Positions 8,925 through 17,055 of a DNA stretch of 64,000 nt are shown one piece after another (position 1 is the stretch's first letter; each line of letters begins with the position of its first letter). The stretch is from an uncultured Arenicella sp. (GTDB lineage: Bacteria; Pseudomonadota; Gammaproteobacteria; Arenicellales; Arenicellaceae). Location of the stretch: NCBI GenBank assembly GCA_947499305.1, contig CANMNN010000027.1, forward strand, positions 1-64,000, in the 5' to 3' direction. The translations under genes were made by a program, and so were the position numbers. The notes beneath the pieces are model-generated. The model did not search any database. It was not told the origin of the DNA and saw nothing but the letters and a program-made list of their open reading frames with translations.

Positions 8925-9814
8925 GCAACGGCACAGCTATCAATAATCAGAAATTGCTTGCACAGGGCGTGCGCGCATTGAACCAGCAGGCTAGACGAGT
9001 CATAGAAAAACGCCTGATTGAGTATCCCAATGCAGGAGCAACCTGGTTCAAACTAGGAGAATTGTGCCGCGGCATGGGCGACCTAGAACACGCGTCGCGA
9101 GCCTACCAAAAAGCTATTGAGCTAGAATATCAGCTTGATTTATCACACTACTTGCTCGACATCACTGCAAATAGTCATGACACTAGAGCCCTAAATTACC
9201 CCAAACAAGAGCAGTACACACCCGCGCCATTTGTGCATAGACATGATTTCTTAAACTCACAAGAGGTAGAGAAGATATGGCATCTATTCGATCAACATTT
9301 ATATGATTTAAAACCGTCAGTCGTTGGCTCAAAGCATAGCCGCAAGATAAATACTTCAATCCGACAATCAGTGTTGTTAAGTGGACAAAACGCGGCCCAA
9401 TTTGAAGCACTCATTCGCGTCAAACTGATGACACAATTAGAGCAGGCCTGCCAGCGTTTTGGGGTACCCATCCCTAAATCAAGCCATTTAGTCACACAAG
9501 TCACTTCGCATGGCGGCGGAGATTATTACCGAGTGCACTCAGATCACGGTGTGACTTATCCAAGAGTGCTCAGTTATGTTTACTACTTCAGCCAGCAGCC
9601 TCAACAGTTCACTGGCGGGGAACTACAACTCTTAGATAGTGATCTGAGCCGTAAGACGTATAATACGAATGGCACGCTGATTGAACCTACACACAACAGC
9701 CTGATCGTTTTCCCAAGCGAGTACTTTCACCAAGTTTGCCCAGTCAGATCGTCTGAAATACATCGAAAATATGGCCGAAACTCAATCAATGGCTGGTTAT
9801 CAACGGCGACTTAA
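8921..9814 (+). CDS. 2OG-Fe(II) oxygenase with N-terminal TPR (prolyl-hydroxylase-like)
   Basis: Predicted iron- and 2-oxoglutarate-dependent hydroxylase. Seen: an N-terminal TPR-like helical pair (TWFKLGELCRGMGDLEHA, about residues 39-70), then a double-stranded beta-helix with the iron ligands HSD in VHSDHG (about residues 205-209) and a distal His in EYFHQVCPV, followed by an Arg in KYGRNSINGWL that can bind the 2OG carboxylate. The TPR-plus-P4H architecture is known for enzymes acting on proteins or peptides. It overlaps the B2 peptidase gene by 4 bases and lies directly before the precursor peptide gene, so the peptide (Pro32, Pro48, Pro57, Asn or Asp) is the obvious candidate substrate; this is inference. 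Two further oxygenase-like proteins in the locus (10288-11004 and 40964-41557) are not close copies. Confidence 0.85.
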   Translation: MSNGTAINNQKLLAQGVRALNQQARRVIEKRLIEYPNAGATWFKLGELCRGMGDLEHASRAYQKAIELEYQLDLSHYLLDITANSHDTRALNYPKQEQYTPAPFVHRHDFLNSQEVEKIWHLFDQHLYDLKPSVVGSKHSRKINTSIRQSVLLSGQNAAQFEALIRVKLMTQLEQACQRFGVPIPKSSHLVTQVTSHGGGDYYRVHSDHGVTYPRVLSYVYYFSQQPQQFTGGELQLLDSDLSRKTYNTNGTLIEPTHNSLIVFPSEYFHQVCPVRSSEIHRKYGRNSINGWLSTAT

Positions 9815-9865
9815 GCGGTTTCACTTATAATTTCAGCGCAGGCTAATGCATTTTAGTATATTATA

Positions 9866-9897
9866 TTGCGAATAAACGCTTAAATTTGATCTTATAC
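9866..9897 (+). promoter_or_regulatory. Possible promoter for the precursor peptide gene
   Basis: Within the AT-rich 95-base leader of the precursor gene, TTGCGA (9866-9871) and TTATAC (9892-9897) resemble -35 and -10 boxes with a rather long 20-base spacing. A separate promoter would let the precursor be made in excess of its enzymes, as is usual for RiPP precursors. This is suggestive only. Confidence 0.25.
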
Positions 9898-9909
9898 AGA
9901 GAAAGCAAG

Positions 9910-10098
9910 ATGAATAACGACATGTTAAATTCAATTGAATCAGCACAGGATGCTGAGGCGAGTGCAGCATCTTCTAGCACAGGCAAACAGGCTTGGGTTA
10001 AGCCAGAATTGCAAAAAATTGATGCGGCAGCCGATACCGATGCATCGAAACCAAATAATGCCGCATTTGAAAGTTCTCCAGGTTGGGGAATAAGTTAA
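9910..10098 (+). CDS. Lasso/RiPP-type precursor peptide, 62 residues
   Basis: Small gene with a good ribosome site (GAGAAAGCAAG) directly before the ATG at 9910. The product has a Ser/Ala/Glu-rich N-terminus, then W29-V-K-P-E-L34, which matches the aromatic-x-x-Pro-x-Leu leader motif that PqqD/B1 domains bind in lasso precursors. It continues to a Thr-Asp pair (43-44) and an 18-residue end, A45 to S62. Thr at the penultimate leader position is a lasso rule, giving a core starting at A45, but no Asp or Glu then falls at core positions 7-9; the only acceptor is E54 (position 10). Cleavage one residue later gives S46 to E54, a 9-residue ring. The final residue is Ser, the site phosphorylated by HprK-like kinases on paeninodin-type precursors. 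The tail after E54 is SSPGWGIS. It lies just after the coupled B2 and oxygenase genes. Confidence 0.8.
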   Translation: MNNDMLNSIESAQDAEASAASSSTGKQAWVKPELQKIDAAADTDASKPNNAAFESSPGWGIS

Positions 10099-10287
10099 AC
10101 TAAATAGATCCTGGCACCTCACTTTGTTACATCTGAATTCTTTTGTAAATGTACAAAGCTAGGCACTTACTTAGAATAATATCCGGCAACAAAAAATCCA
10201 CTTCGTTGAACCTCTAGCATAGTAAATTGTCTGAGGTGCTTCACCACCGCCTTAAGGTTTGCCCTAACCAGCATTTCCACATATTCA

Positions 10288-11004
10288 TTAATGACTATTA
10301 GGCAAAATTAGTGATGTGAAAAAGCTGTTCAAGGTCAGCCTTCCACTGCATATATTAGAGCTCAACAGGGATGGGGACTGCAAATGGCCGGAGTGTAGCT
10401 TGGTCGATTCAAATACAATCATACGATTGTAAGCAGCCGAACTTACTCCATCTAGCCTAAACATATTGGTCGAAGATGTGATGTATTTTAAATCACCAAC
10501 CTCCTTTGACGGTAATAATGCAACGTTGTCTCGTGCGTCAACTCTCTCAGACACTACTTGATCGCTCGCAATACAATCACTGTAAAAGCCCGTGCCGCCT
10601 AGTTGCGGCTGGTCAAACAGATACGTGACGGCAGCTAAATACCGTATGTGTTTACTGCTTTGTTGAATGTCTCTATGTGGCTGCGCTTGAATCTTACTCA
10701 ATTGATGCTCAGGAACACACGTCACACCAAGGCGATGCTTAGCTTTAACTACGGGCACGGTTGAAAAAACATGTGCAATCTCTTGGCGATAAAGCGTTCG
10801 AAAACAATCGTCTGCAAAATTCACCGACAGCACTAGACCAGGGTAGGAGCCTTTTGGAGGTGGTTTGAATTGAGCCTCGTGGGCAATGGCATAGGACCGC
10901 ATGTCATCTGCGTTATTGAACACATTATCAAGCACCAAAACTTTATGCGGCCCAAAGTGCTTTATCTGGCTAACAATAAGTTTATTGAGTTGCGCTTTAA
11001 ACAT
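10288..11004 (-). CDS. DUF6445-like 2OG-Fe(II) oxygenase fold protein
   Basis: Resembles the DUF6445 family, often encoded near flavin halogenases and 2OG enzymes in proteobacterial specialised-metabolite loci; no defined reaction is known to me. Seen: PPPKGSYPG near residue 45-55, an HRD iron-ligand pair in AQPHRDI (about residue 129-131), a distal His in TKLHSGHL (about 203-206) and a downstream Arg in CSGRLTLN. These spacings fit a double-stranded beta-helix non-haem iron enzyme. The length of 238 residues is normal. It is transcribed on the minus strand, convergent with the precursor gene and 65 bases after the GT2 gene at 11070-12149, probably in one operon. A target on the peptide or a glycan is possible; the sequence does not decide. 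Confidence 0.65.
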   Translation of the reverse strand: MFKAQLNKLIVSQIKHFGPHKVLVLDNVFNNADDMRSYAIAHEAQFKPPPKGSYPGLVLSVNFADDCFRTLYRQEIAHVFSTVPVVKAKHRLGVTCVPEHQLSKIQAQPHRDIQQSSKHIRYLAAVTYLFDQPQLGGTGFYSDCIASDQVVSERVDARDNVALLPSKEVGDLKYITSSTNMFRLDGVSSAAYNRMIVFESTKLHSGHLQSPSLLSSNICSGRLTLNSFFTSLILPNSH

Positions 11005-11069
11005 AAGGGTGAATTTTTCATTTTTTAAAGGAGAGTCAGGCCTGACTCACTTATGTGCATAGATCTCGA

Positions 11070-12149
11070 TTAGCCCTGCGGGCCCCGGCCCGATGATAAA
11101 GGCGCTTTTTTGGACAGCCATCTACTCGATGAATTGGCGAGGTTGCCATTAAAGTCTGCTTTCTTTCTCGCGCCAAAAAGATAGCCCACGTTGCCGATAA
11201 AATATCCCGTAATGGCAGATAAATAATACACCCAGTGCAGCAATATCACTGCAGGCAGTAGAATCACCGAGAATCGTGATCTAAGGTAGGCGTAAAACTC
11301 ACTATTCAACACAAGCAATGCTAGCGTAACAATCAACGAAGGCGCGAACAACAATGGGCTCATGACCATGCCGGCGATAAGACAAATCATAACCAGAGCA
11401 ACTAGCGCAGCAGCTACTTTTTCTCTGCGCTTTAAATTCAGATCTTTATGTTCGATTTGAGTGTAATAGCGCGTTAATTTTGTCCACGGAATAGCTCGAC
11501 GCATTACATCAGTTTGAATCATACTAAAAAGAGTCCACCTCTTTAAATGCTTAACCTGAATGTCTTTATCAAGACGTATACAACCGCCCGATTCTATTAA
11601 GCGATAGCCCAACTCGATGTCTTCTACACTGGGCTTTTTATAATCGGTATTAAACCCGTTCAACGATAAAAAAACGTCTTTGCGTATTGCCCCACAAGCA
11701 CTCCAAAAGGTAGATGCTTTAGCCGACGCGTGCTGGTGAGTATAGTGATGCAATAGGTTTCTGAACCTAGAAACAAGCGATGGGTACTCAGGCTCGTCGT
11801 CATAAGACCCAATGACAGCGTCGGGAGCGTTAGCCGATTTGAAGCTAGAATTTATTTGACTGATAGTATTTGTGTGTAATGTAACGTCAGCATCCATGAA
11901 AAATAATAGATCACCAGTAGCAGCTTGCGCCCCTTGATTACGAGCAAACGCTGGGCCCTTGTTATCGGCTAATTCAATAATTGTTAAATTCGGAAGTGCA
12001 AATTGATCAAAAAAATCATCAGACGCCAGACCATCTAGAACGACAATTAATTCGAACTCTTCAACTGCTGAAATTTGTTCCACCGAACGCAAGCAACGCT
12101 CGAACTGTCGATCCAGCACATTAGAAGGGATAATAATCGACAACATCAT
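11070..12149 (-). CDS. GT2 family glycosyltransferase with C-terminal membrane segments
   Basis: Inverting GT-A glycosyltransferase. Seen: LSIIIPSN at the N-terminus, ELIVVLDG, a GPAFARNQGAQAATGDLLFFMD segment (described here by its start GPAFARNQG), the DAD metal-binding motif near residue 91, and a catalytic-side SVEDIELGYRL element near 177-187 (ED acid/base region). The last third contains about three membrane helices (from about residue 245), as in membrane-anchored GT2 enzymes of polysaccharide loci. Donor and acceptor sugars cannot be inferred. It starts with two consecutive ATG codons and faces a 501-base divergent region shared with the carrier-protein operon. It probably shares an operon with the DUF6445 gene downstream. 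Confidence 0.88.
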   Translation of the reverse strand: MMLSIIIPSNVLDRQFERCLRSVEQISAVEEFELIVVLDGLASDDFFDQFALPNLTIIELADNKGPAFARNQGAQAATGDLLFFMDADVTLHTNTISQINSSFKSANAPDAVIGSYDDEPEYPSLVSRFRNLLHHYTHQHASAKASTFWSACGAIRKDVFLSLNGFNTDYKKPSVEDIELGYRLIESGGCIRLDKDIQVKHLKRWTLFSMIQTDVMRRAIPWTKLTRYYTQIEHKDLNLKRREKVAAALVALVMICLIAGMVMSPLLFAPSLIVTLALLVLNSEFYAYLRSRFSVILLPAVILLHWVYYLSAITGYFIGNVGYLFGARKKADFNGNLANSSSRWLSKKAPLSSGRGPQG

Positions 12150-12650
12150 ATTGAAAATTGCGGTTCAGCCTCTTTAAAGGAAAATATATTTCGAGTGCTG
12201 TCAGTATAAGGTCGCGACAGACTTGACCAATATTAGTGATGCAAAATACTTATTTTGGAAAACAAGTAAGCTTTTATAAAAATATGGGGTTTTGAGCAAC
12301 ACTAAGGATCAACCTTGTTAAGCCTTGCTTTGTGGAAGTATAGCAGGCTCATATGATTCGAGTTTATATCAAGCTTCAAAAACACTTCATTTATAAGCAT
12401 AAAACCTATTAAAAAGCCGCTCTGAGCAGATACCTAACTTTATCGTCTAGAAATATATAATCCGACTGATTACTCGGTGTGATTTCAAGGCGCTACTTTT
12501 CGATAGTGCCGAAACGGAAAAATCGAAGCTGAACCACCCTTATTCAAGATAAGCACTCACGTTGTTTCATTCAATTACGCTATACTTTTTCTTACGTTGG
12601 ATGATGAATGCGGCTTTAATTGAGTCTTTCATAAAATTTCGCTAAGAACC
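12150..12650. promoter_or_regulatory. Divergent intergenic region upstream of the pyrrole operon
   Basis: This is 501 AT-rich bases without a credible gene. It must carry promoters for the minus-strand GT2/DUF6445 pair and for the plus-strand carrier-protein operon. A TATACT box at 12581-12586, about 65 bases before the ATG at 12651, is the best -10 candidate, but I find no convincing -35 at 16-18 bases. I see no regulator binding repeat, riboswitch or terminator. Confidence 0.4.
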
Positions 12651-12887
12651 ATGATAAAAACAAGCATAAAAGAATTTGTCTTAAGTGAATTGGCCCCTCA
12701 TTTTAGCGGTGAGCTGGCGGATGATTTCAGCTTAATCGGCGATGGCCTTATAGATTCGATATCCACACTACAGCTCGTCGATTTTATCGAAAAAAAATTT
12801 GGTATCGAATTTGAACCTCATGAAGTAGACAGGGACAATCTCGACACATTGACGAGTATTGAAGCGTTTATTATCAGTAGGCAATAG
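12651..12887 (+). CDS. Peptidyl/acyl carrier protein (PltL-like)
   Basis: Stand-alone carrier protein of 78 residues. Seen: four-helix ACP pattern with the phosphopantetheine attachment Ser in GLIDSIS (Ser about 35) and a following LVDFIEKKFGIEF helix. In pyrrole pathways such as PltL (pyoluteorin) and RedO (prodigiosin) a stand-alone PCP holds proline while it is oxidised to pyrrole. The adjacent ligase starts at the very next base after this stop, so the two are made together. A phosphopantetheinyl transferase is not encoded in the window and must come from elsewhere. The carrier could also accept another amino acid; the four-gene set makes proline the best guess. Confidence 0.9.
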   Translation: MIKTSIKEFVLSELAPHFSGELADDFSLIGDGLIDSISTLQLVDFIEKKFGIEFEPHEVDRDNLDTLTSIEAFIISRQ

Positions 12888-14462
12888 ATGCTCTCACACA
12901 AAAGTCTAGGCCAATGGGTACGTGCTCGCTTCGACGATTTAGCTACACAACCAGGCTTTACTACCAATCAGGCATGTAACGACTTATCAAACAACCGCAC
13001 GCATCTGGAACTAAAACAAGACGTCGATCACATACAAACGCAATTAGCAAAAATCGGGGTTCGTGCCTATGATCGAGTAAGCTTGTGCACCACTAAATCC
13101 TGTGATTCATATGCCGCATTATTGGCACTGGTATCGGCGGACGTTTGTTACATCCCTATTGACTCGTTAGCACCATCGTTTAGAGTTGGGAGCATTATTC
13201 GAGACAGCCGCCCCAAGGGAATATTAATTGACTTGGACCTGACTGACAGCTTGCCGAATGAATTTAAAAACGTACCACAGCATCGCATTCATAACACCGA
13301 GCTCATTTATCTTGATTTGGGTTTCGAGCAACTTGCTGACGTCAATAAAGAGCTGGCTTACATCTTATACACATCAGGTTCAACGGGGCAGCCGAAGGGA
13401 GTATTGATCTCTCACGCTAACGCACTGAGCTTTATTAATTGGGCTGCACTGAATTTTGAGTTTAGTCAAGCCGACACCTTTGCTTCGGTGGCACCTTATC
13501 ATTTCGATCTATCTGTGTTCGATCTCTTTGTGTCACTCTATTGGGGGGCAGGCGTTGTGCTGTTTAACGATCAGCATATTCGCAACCCCTTACTGTTAGC
13601 CCAACAAATTGAGGCGCATGGTATTTCTGTTTGGTATTCCACGCCCACGATTCTGGTATTAATGGAGCGTTATGGCAAACTGGGAAAATACACGCATGCG
13701 AGTCTGCGCACGGTATTGTATGCAGGCGAAATACTACCTCTCACCAGCTTAAAATCGCTTGGCTCGTATTGGGGTAACGCCAGTTGGTATAATTTATATG
13801 GCCCAACAGAAACCAATGTCTGCACTTGGGCCAAAGTCTCAAAACAAGTTACTGATAATTTTGATGTGTCTCTAATTGGTCAACCTTGTAGTCATTCGAC
13901 TGCCCACATTTTATCGAAAGGAAATATTGAGCCTTTAGGCGTGGATTTAGAGGGAGAACTGTTGATTAGTGGGGACACGGTTAGTCTAGGCTATCTAAAT
14001 AACAAGGCATTGACGGCTGAAAAATTCATTACCTGCGAAGCGGGCATTCGCTGGTATTGTACTGGCGACCAAGTACGAGTAATCGATGGTTTAGGCCTAA
14101 AATACTTAGGACGCTTAGATCGTATGATTAAAAAACGAGGATATCGAATAGAGTTAGATGAAGTTCAAACGGCACTTGAGCAATGCACAACAATTAGGCG
14201 TGCAGCGGTTATCGCAACTCAAGATAGAGATCAAGAAGTGAATATCGTCGCATTTTACGAAACGCTAACTAGCGAAGATCTAGCCTCACAGAGTGCTCGA
14301 AATCATATAGAACGCCGACTCCCCAACTATATGTGGCCAGACCGTTGGGTATGCCTGAAGAGTCTTCCATTGACCAGTACTGCAAAAATTGATTATCAAG
14401 CGTTAACAAGTCACCCAGCTTTAAACCCTAGCCAAGCACCAAACATCAAAGAGGATACGTGA
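12888..14462 (+). CDS. Adenylation enzyme loading the carrier protein (prolyl-AMP ligase, PltF-like)
   Basis: Stand-alone NRPS-type adenylation domain of 524 residues that activates an amino acid as its AMP ester and transfers it to the carrier protein. Seen: A3 core AYILYTSGSTGQPKGV (about residues 162-177), A5 NLYGPTETNV, A7 YCTGDQV, A8 GRLDRMIKKRGYRIEL, and the A10 lysine in LTSTAKIDYQAL near the end. In A4 (FDLSVFDLF) the first specificity positions read Asp, Leu, Phe (GrsA 235, 236, 239), compatible with prolyl-activating enzymes of pyrrole pathways, but I did not derive the full code. Its stop overlaps the GTG start of the dehydrogenase by 4 bases (GTGA). Substrate is inferred mainly from the dehydrogenase and halogenase neighbours. 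Confidence 0.85.
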   Translation: MLSHKSLGQWVRARFDDLATQPGFTTNQACNDLSNNRTHLELKQDVDHIQTQLAKIGVRAYDRVSLCTTKSCDSYAALLALVSADVCYIPIDSLAPSFRVGSIIRDSRPKGILIDLDLTDSLPNEFKNVPQHRIHNTELIYLDLGFEQLADVNKELAYILYTSGSTGQPKGVLISHANALSFINWAALNFEFSQADTFASVAPYHFDLSVFDLFVSLYWGAGVVLFNDQHIRNPLLLAQQIEAHGISVWYSTPTILVLMERYGKLGKYTHASLRTVLYAGEILPLTSLKSLGSYWGNASWYNLYGPTETNVCTWAKVSKQVTDNFDVSLIGQPCSHSTAHILSKGNIEPLGVDLEGELLISGDTVSLGYLNNKALTAEKFITCEAGIRWYCTGDQVRVIDGLGLKYLGRLDRMIKKRGYRIELDEVQTALEQCTTIRRAAVIATQDRDQEVNIVAFYETLTSEDLASQSARNHIERRLPNYMWPDRWVCLKSLPLTSTAKIDYQALTSHPALNPSQAPNIKEDT

Positions 14463-15634
14463 TTGTGGATTTTTCATTGTCGACCGATCAGCAACAGATT
14501 AAGCAATCCATGTTTGAGTTCGCCCATGAGCGCTTTAATCACGATTTAATTGAACGCGATAAAAATCAGCTCTTTGAGCGTAAACTTTGGCGCCTAGCCG
14601 GTGAGAAAAAGGTGACAGGTCTGTGCATTCCTCAAGAATATGGCGGCTTGGGCTATGACCCATTAACCACAATGATAGCGCTAGAGGCATTCGCTGAAGG
14701 CTGTGAAGATGGCGGCTTTTGCTTTGCCATTTCCGCTCACTTGTTTGCAAGCACTGTGCCTATTTTGCAATTTGGAACCAAAGAACAGCAGCGAGACTAT
14801 TTACCCAAGCTTTGTGATGGCACTTGGATTGCCGCCAATGCCATGACTGAAGTGAACTCTGGCTCTGACGCATTTAATATGGCGAGCACCGCAACGATGA
14901 AGAGCAATGCAGATCAAAGTGCGCAACTACCTACCTATTTCGAACTAAATGGCCATAAACCATACGTGTCTAACGGACCTAATGCGGACATTGTATTAGC
15001 CTACGTCAACACCAATAAGGAGAAAGGCTTTTTTGGGGGCATTTCTTGCTTTATTTTACGCAAGGATGAGCACAGCTTTATTGCATCTAATGCTATCGAT
15101 AAACTAGGAGTAAGAACGTGCCCATTGGGCGAGGTCTCATTTGATCAACTCAACGTCGATTCTTCTTGCTTACTGGGTAAAGTCGGTGCGGGAGGGCCTA
15201 TTTTCAATCATGCAATGATATGGGAGCGAGTGTGCCTGAGCGCTATACATTTAGGTACCATGAGCCGGCTATTAAAACGAGCTATGGCTTTTACCAAAGC
15301 ACGCCAATCGGGTGGCCAAGCTATCGGAGCCTATCAGAATATTAGTCATAGCTTAGCTGAATTGCACACGCGGCTCGAAAGTGTGAGACTTCTTGCGTAT
15401 CAAAGTGCGTGGAAACTTGGGCAATCAAAAAATGCATCACTTGACGCATCGATGACCAAGCTTGCCGTGAGTGAACTGTTTCAAGATTTTGCGCTGAGCC
15501 TGTGCGAGATCTACGCAGCTCAGGGCTATGTAAACAATCACGAGGTACAACGAATCATGAGAGACGCGCTTGGTAGCAAAATATATTCTGGCACCTCTGA
15601 TGTGCAAAAGAACATCATCGCCAAATTAATCTAA
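14459..15634 (+). CDS. Acyl-CoA dehydrogenase-family prolyl-S-carrier dehydrogenase (PltE-like)
   Basis: FAD enzyme of the acyl-CoA dehydrogenase superfamily, 391 residues. In pyrrole pathways such enzymes (PltE, RedW) oxidise L-prolyl-S-PCP by four electrons to pyrrolyl-2-carboxyl-S-PCP. Seen: FSLSTDQQQIKQSM N-terminal helix, NAMTEVNSGSDAFN (flavin-binding middle region, about residues 127-141), GHKPYVSNGPNADIVL, and the C-terminal KIYSGTSDVQKNIIA motif. The start is GTG at 14459, overlapping the ligase stop; another GTG two codons later is also possible. The four-gene order carrier, ligase, dehydrogenase, halogenase is the strongest evidence for its role. It could instead desaturate another carrier-bound amino acid. 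Confidence 0.82.
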   Translation: MIVDFSLSTDQQQIKQSMFEFAHERFNHDLIERDKNQLFERKLWRLAGEKKVTGLCIPQEYGGLGYDPLTTMIALEAFAEGCEDGGFCFAISAHLFASTVPILQFGTKEQQRDYLPKLCDGTWIAANAMTEVNSGSDAFNMASTATMKSNADQSAQLPTYFELNGHKPYVSNGPNADIVLAYVNTNKEKGFFGGISCFILRKDEHSFIASNAIDKLGVRTCPLGEVSFDQLNVDSSCLLGKVGAGGPIFNHAMIWERVCLSAIHLGTMSRLLKRAMAFTKARQSGGQAIGAYQNISHSLAELHTRLESVRLLAYQSAWKLGQSKNASLDASMTKLAVSELFQDFALSLCEIYAAQGYVNNHEVQRIMRDALGSKIYSGTSDVQKNIIAKLI

Positions 15635-15658
15635 CATTCGGGTACAAGGGTAAAACTG

Positions 15659-16969
15659 ATGAAAAATGCATTTGATGTTGTCGTTGTCGGTGGCGGACCA
15701 GCAGGAAGTACCGTTGCCACTTACCTAGCTCGCGCTGGTTTTACCGTCGCGGTACTCGAGAAAGAAACGTTCCCGCGCTTCCACGTTGGCGAAAGCTTAT
15801 TGCCGTTTTGCTATGAGCTTTTTGAAGACCTTGGTGTACTCGACAAGATGAAACAAGAGTTTCCTAGAAAACCTGGGGTGACTTTTTCGAATGAAGACAA
15901 CAGCACGCATTCAAACTGGTGCTTTGGGCACCTAATTAAGGATGAATCGCATTTATCGTTTCACGTCGAACGCAGCCGCTTTGACCATATGCTACTCAAC
16001 AATGCAGCAGATGCCGGCGTAACGGTGCAAGAAAACGTGAAAGTAGTTGCTTGCAGTATTGATCAAACTGACAACCGAGTTTCAATAGAAACTCAAAACG
16101 CATGTGACTATGAAGCTCGTTTTTTCATCGATGCGTCAGGCCAAGACTGCTTTCTTGGAACCCTAAATAGCTCTAGACAACGCTGCCCCAATTTTAGCCC
16201 CCGAATGGCTGTATCTAACCAATGGTCTAATGCAAAGTTGGACACTACCTTGCTCAAAGGCGGGCTTAGAATCATTCACCTAGAAGGAGAGAAAAAAGGC
16301 TGGCTTTGGATGATCCCCGTGGCTGAAAACAAGCTGAGCGTCGGTGTAGTAGTAGAAAACACGTATTACCGCCAACGAAAAAAAGAACTAGTCGATTTCG
16401 GCAAGGATTGGCAATTGGAATATTATCGCCAAGAAGTGTTCTCAACAGAGCTTGGCAAGCAAATTTTGGCCAGTGCTACAGTGTTAAACGATGTTGCCGT
16501 TAATGGTGACTACTCTTACCAGAATACCGATAAATACGGCGATCATTATGCCGCCATCGGCGATGCCTCAGCGTTCTTAGACCCAATGTTCGCCAGTGGC
16601 GTCTACATGGCCATGAAGAGTGCCAAGCTCGTTGCTGAAGCGGTAATACAAACCCTCAATTCCGGCGATAAGTCGGCACTCGAAGACACCTATCAAACCA
16701 TTGGTGGTGCCTACGCGCTGATCGAAAAAATGATCAACACTTACTATGACCCCGATGCCATCAAGTTTGCCGATGCTCAGCATGCTCTATCGTATAGCAA
16801 CCGTGAAGGTGTTTATTCAATAATGCACCTACTTTTAGCAGGTGATTTTTTTGCTAACCAAGACAAATACAATAAAACATTAGCGGTATTAAATAGTAAA
16901 CGGAAGATCGATGGGTTCTTAAATTTGTCTGGACAAACAGAAATTCAGCGAGGGGAACTGTGCGAATAG
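15659..16969 (+). CDS. Flavin-dependent halogenase of the carrier-bound pyrrole type (PltA-like)
   Basis: FADH2-dependent halogenase family member of 436 residues; PltA and related enzymes chlorinate pyrrolyl-S-PCP. Seen: N-terminal VVVVGGGPAGSTVA (residues about 7-20), PRFHVGESLLP, FHVERSRFDHMLL, the WLWMIP motif (WxWxIP signature of flavin halogenases, about residues 217-222), and GDASAFLDPMFASGV (second flavin motif). It lies 24 bases after the dehydrogenase. Halide (Cl or Br) and number of halogens cannot be told. WxWxIP argues for halogenation rather than simple oxygenation. A flavin reductase is not encoded nearby and would be supplied by the cell. It is unlike the second halogenase-family gene at 37558-39045. 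Confidence 0.87.
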   Translation: MKNAFDVVVVGGGPAGSTVATYLARAGFTVAVLEKETFPRFHVGESLLPFCYELFEDLGVLDKMKQEFPRKPGVTFSNEDNSTHSNWCFGHLIKDESHLSFHVERSRFDHMLLNNAADAGVTVQENVKVVACSIDQTDNRVSIETQNACDYEARFFIDASGQDCFLGTLNSSRQRCPNFSPRMAVSNQWSNAKLDTTLLKGGLRIIHLEGEKKGWLWMIPVAENKLSVGVVVENTYYRQRKKELVDFGKDWQLEYYRQEVFSTELGKQILASATVLNDVAVNGDYSYQNTDKYGDHYAAIGDASAFLDPMFASGVYMAMKSAKLVAEAVIQTLNSGDKSALEDTYQTIGGAYALIEKMINTYYDPDAIKFADAQHALSYSNREGVYSIMHLLLAGDFFANQDKYNKTLAVLNSKRKIDGFLNLSGQTEIQRGELCE

Positions 16970-17055
16970 CAGCCCAGTTTCTCATTCTGAAAGCACATAA
17001 ATATGTGTGAACGTACTATAGATTAATATTAAGCACCCGTTCGGTTAATCAAAGC

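Noticed and set aside
10138-10161. Hairpin after the precursor gene as a terminator
   Set aside because: Only 5-7 weak A-T rich pairs with a bulge and no T-run.
12651-14462. Remnant of a larger NRPS
   Set aside because: No condensation or thioesterase domain anywhere in the locus; the carrier and ligase are complete stand-alone proteins with coupled starts, as in pyrrole pathways.
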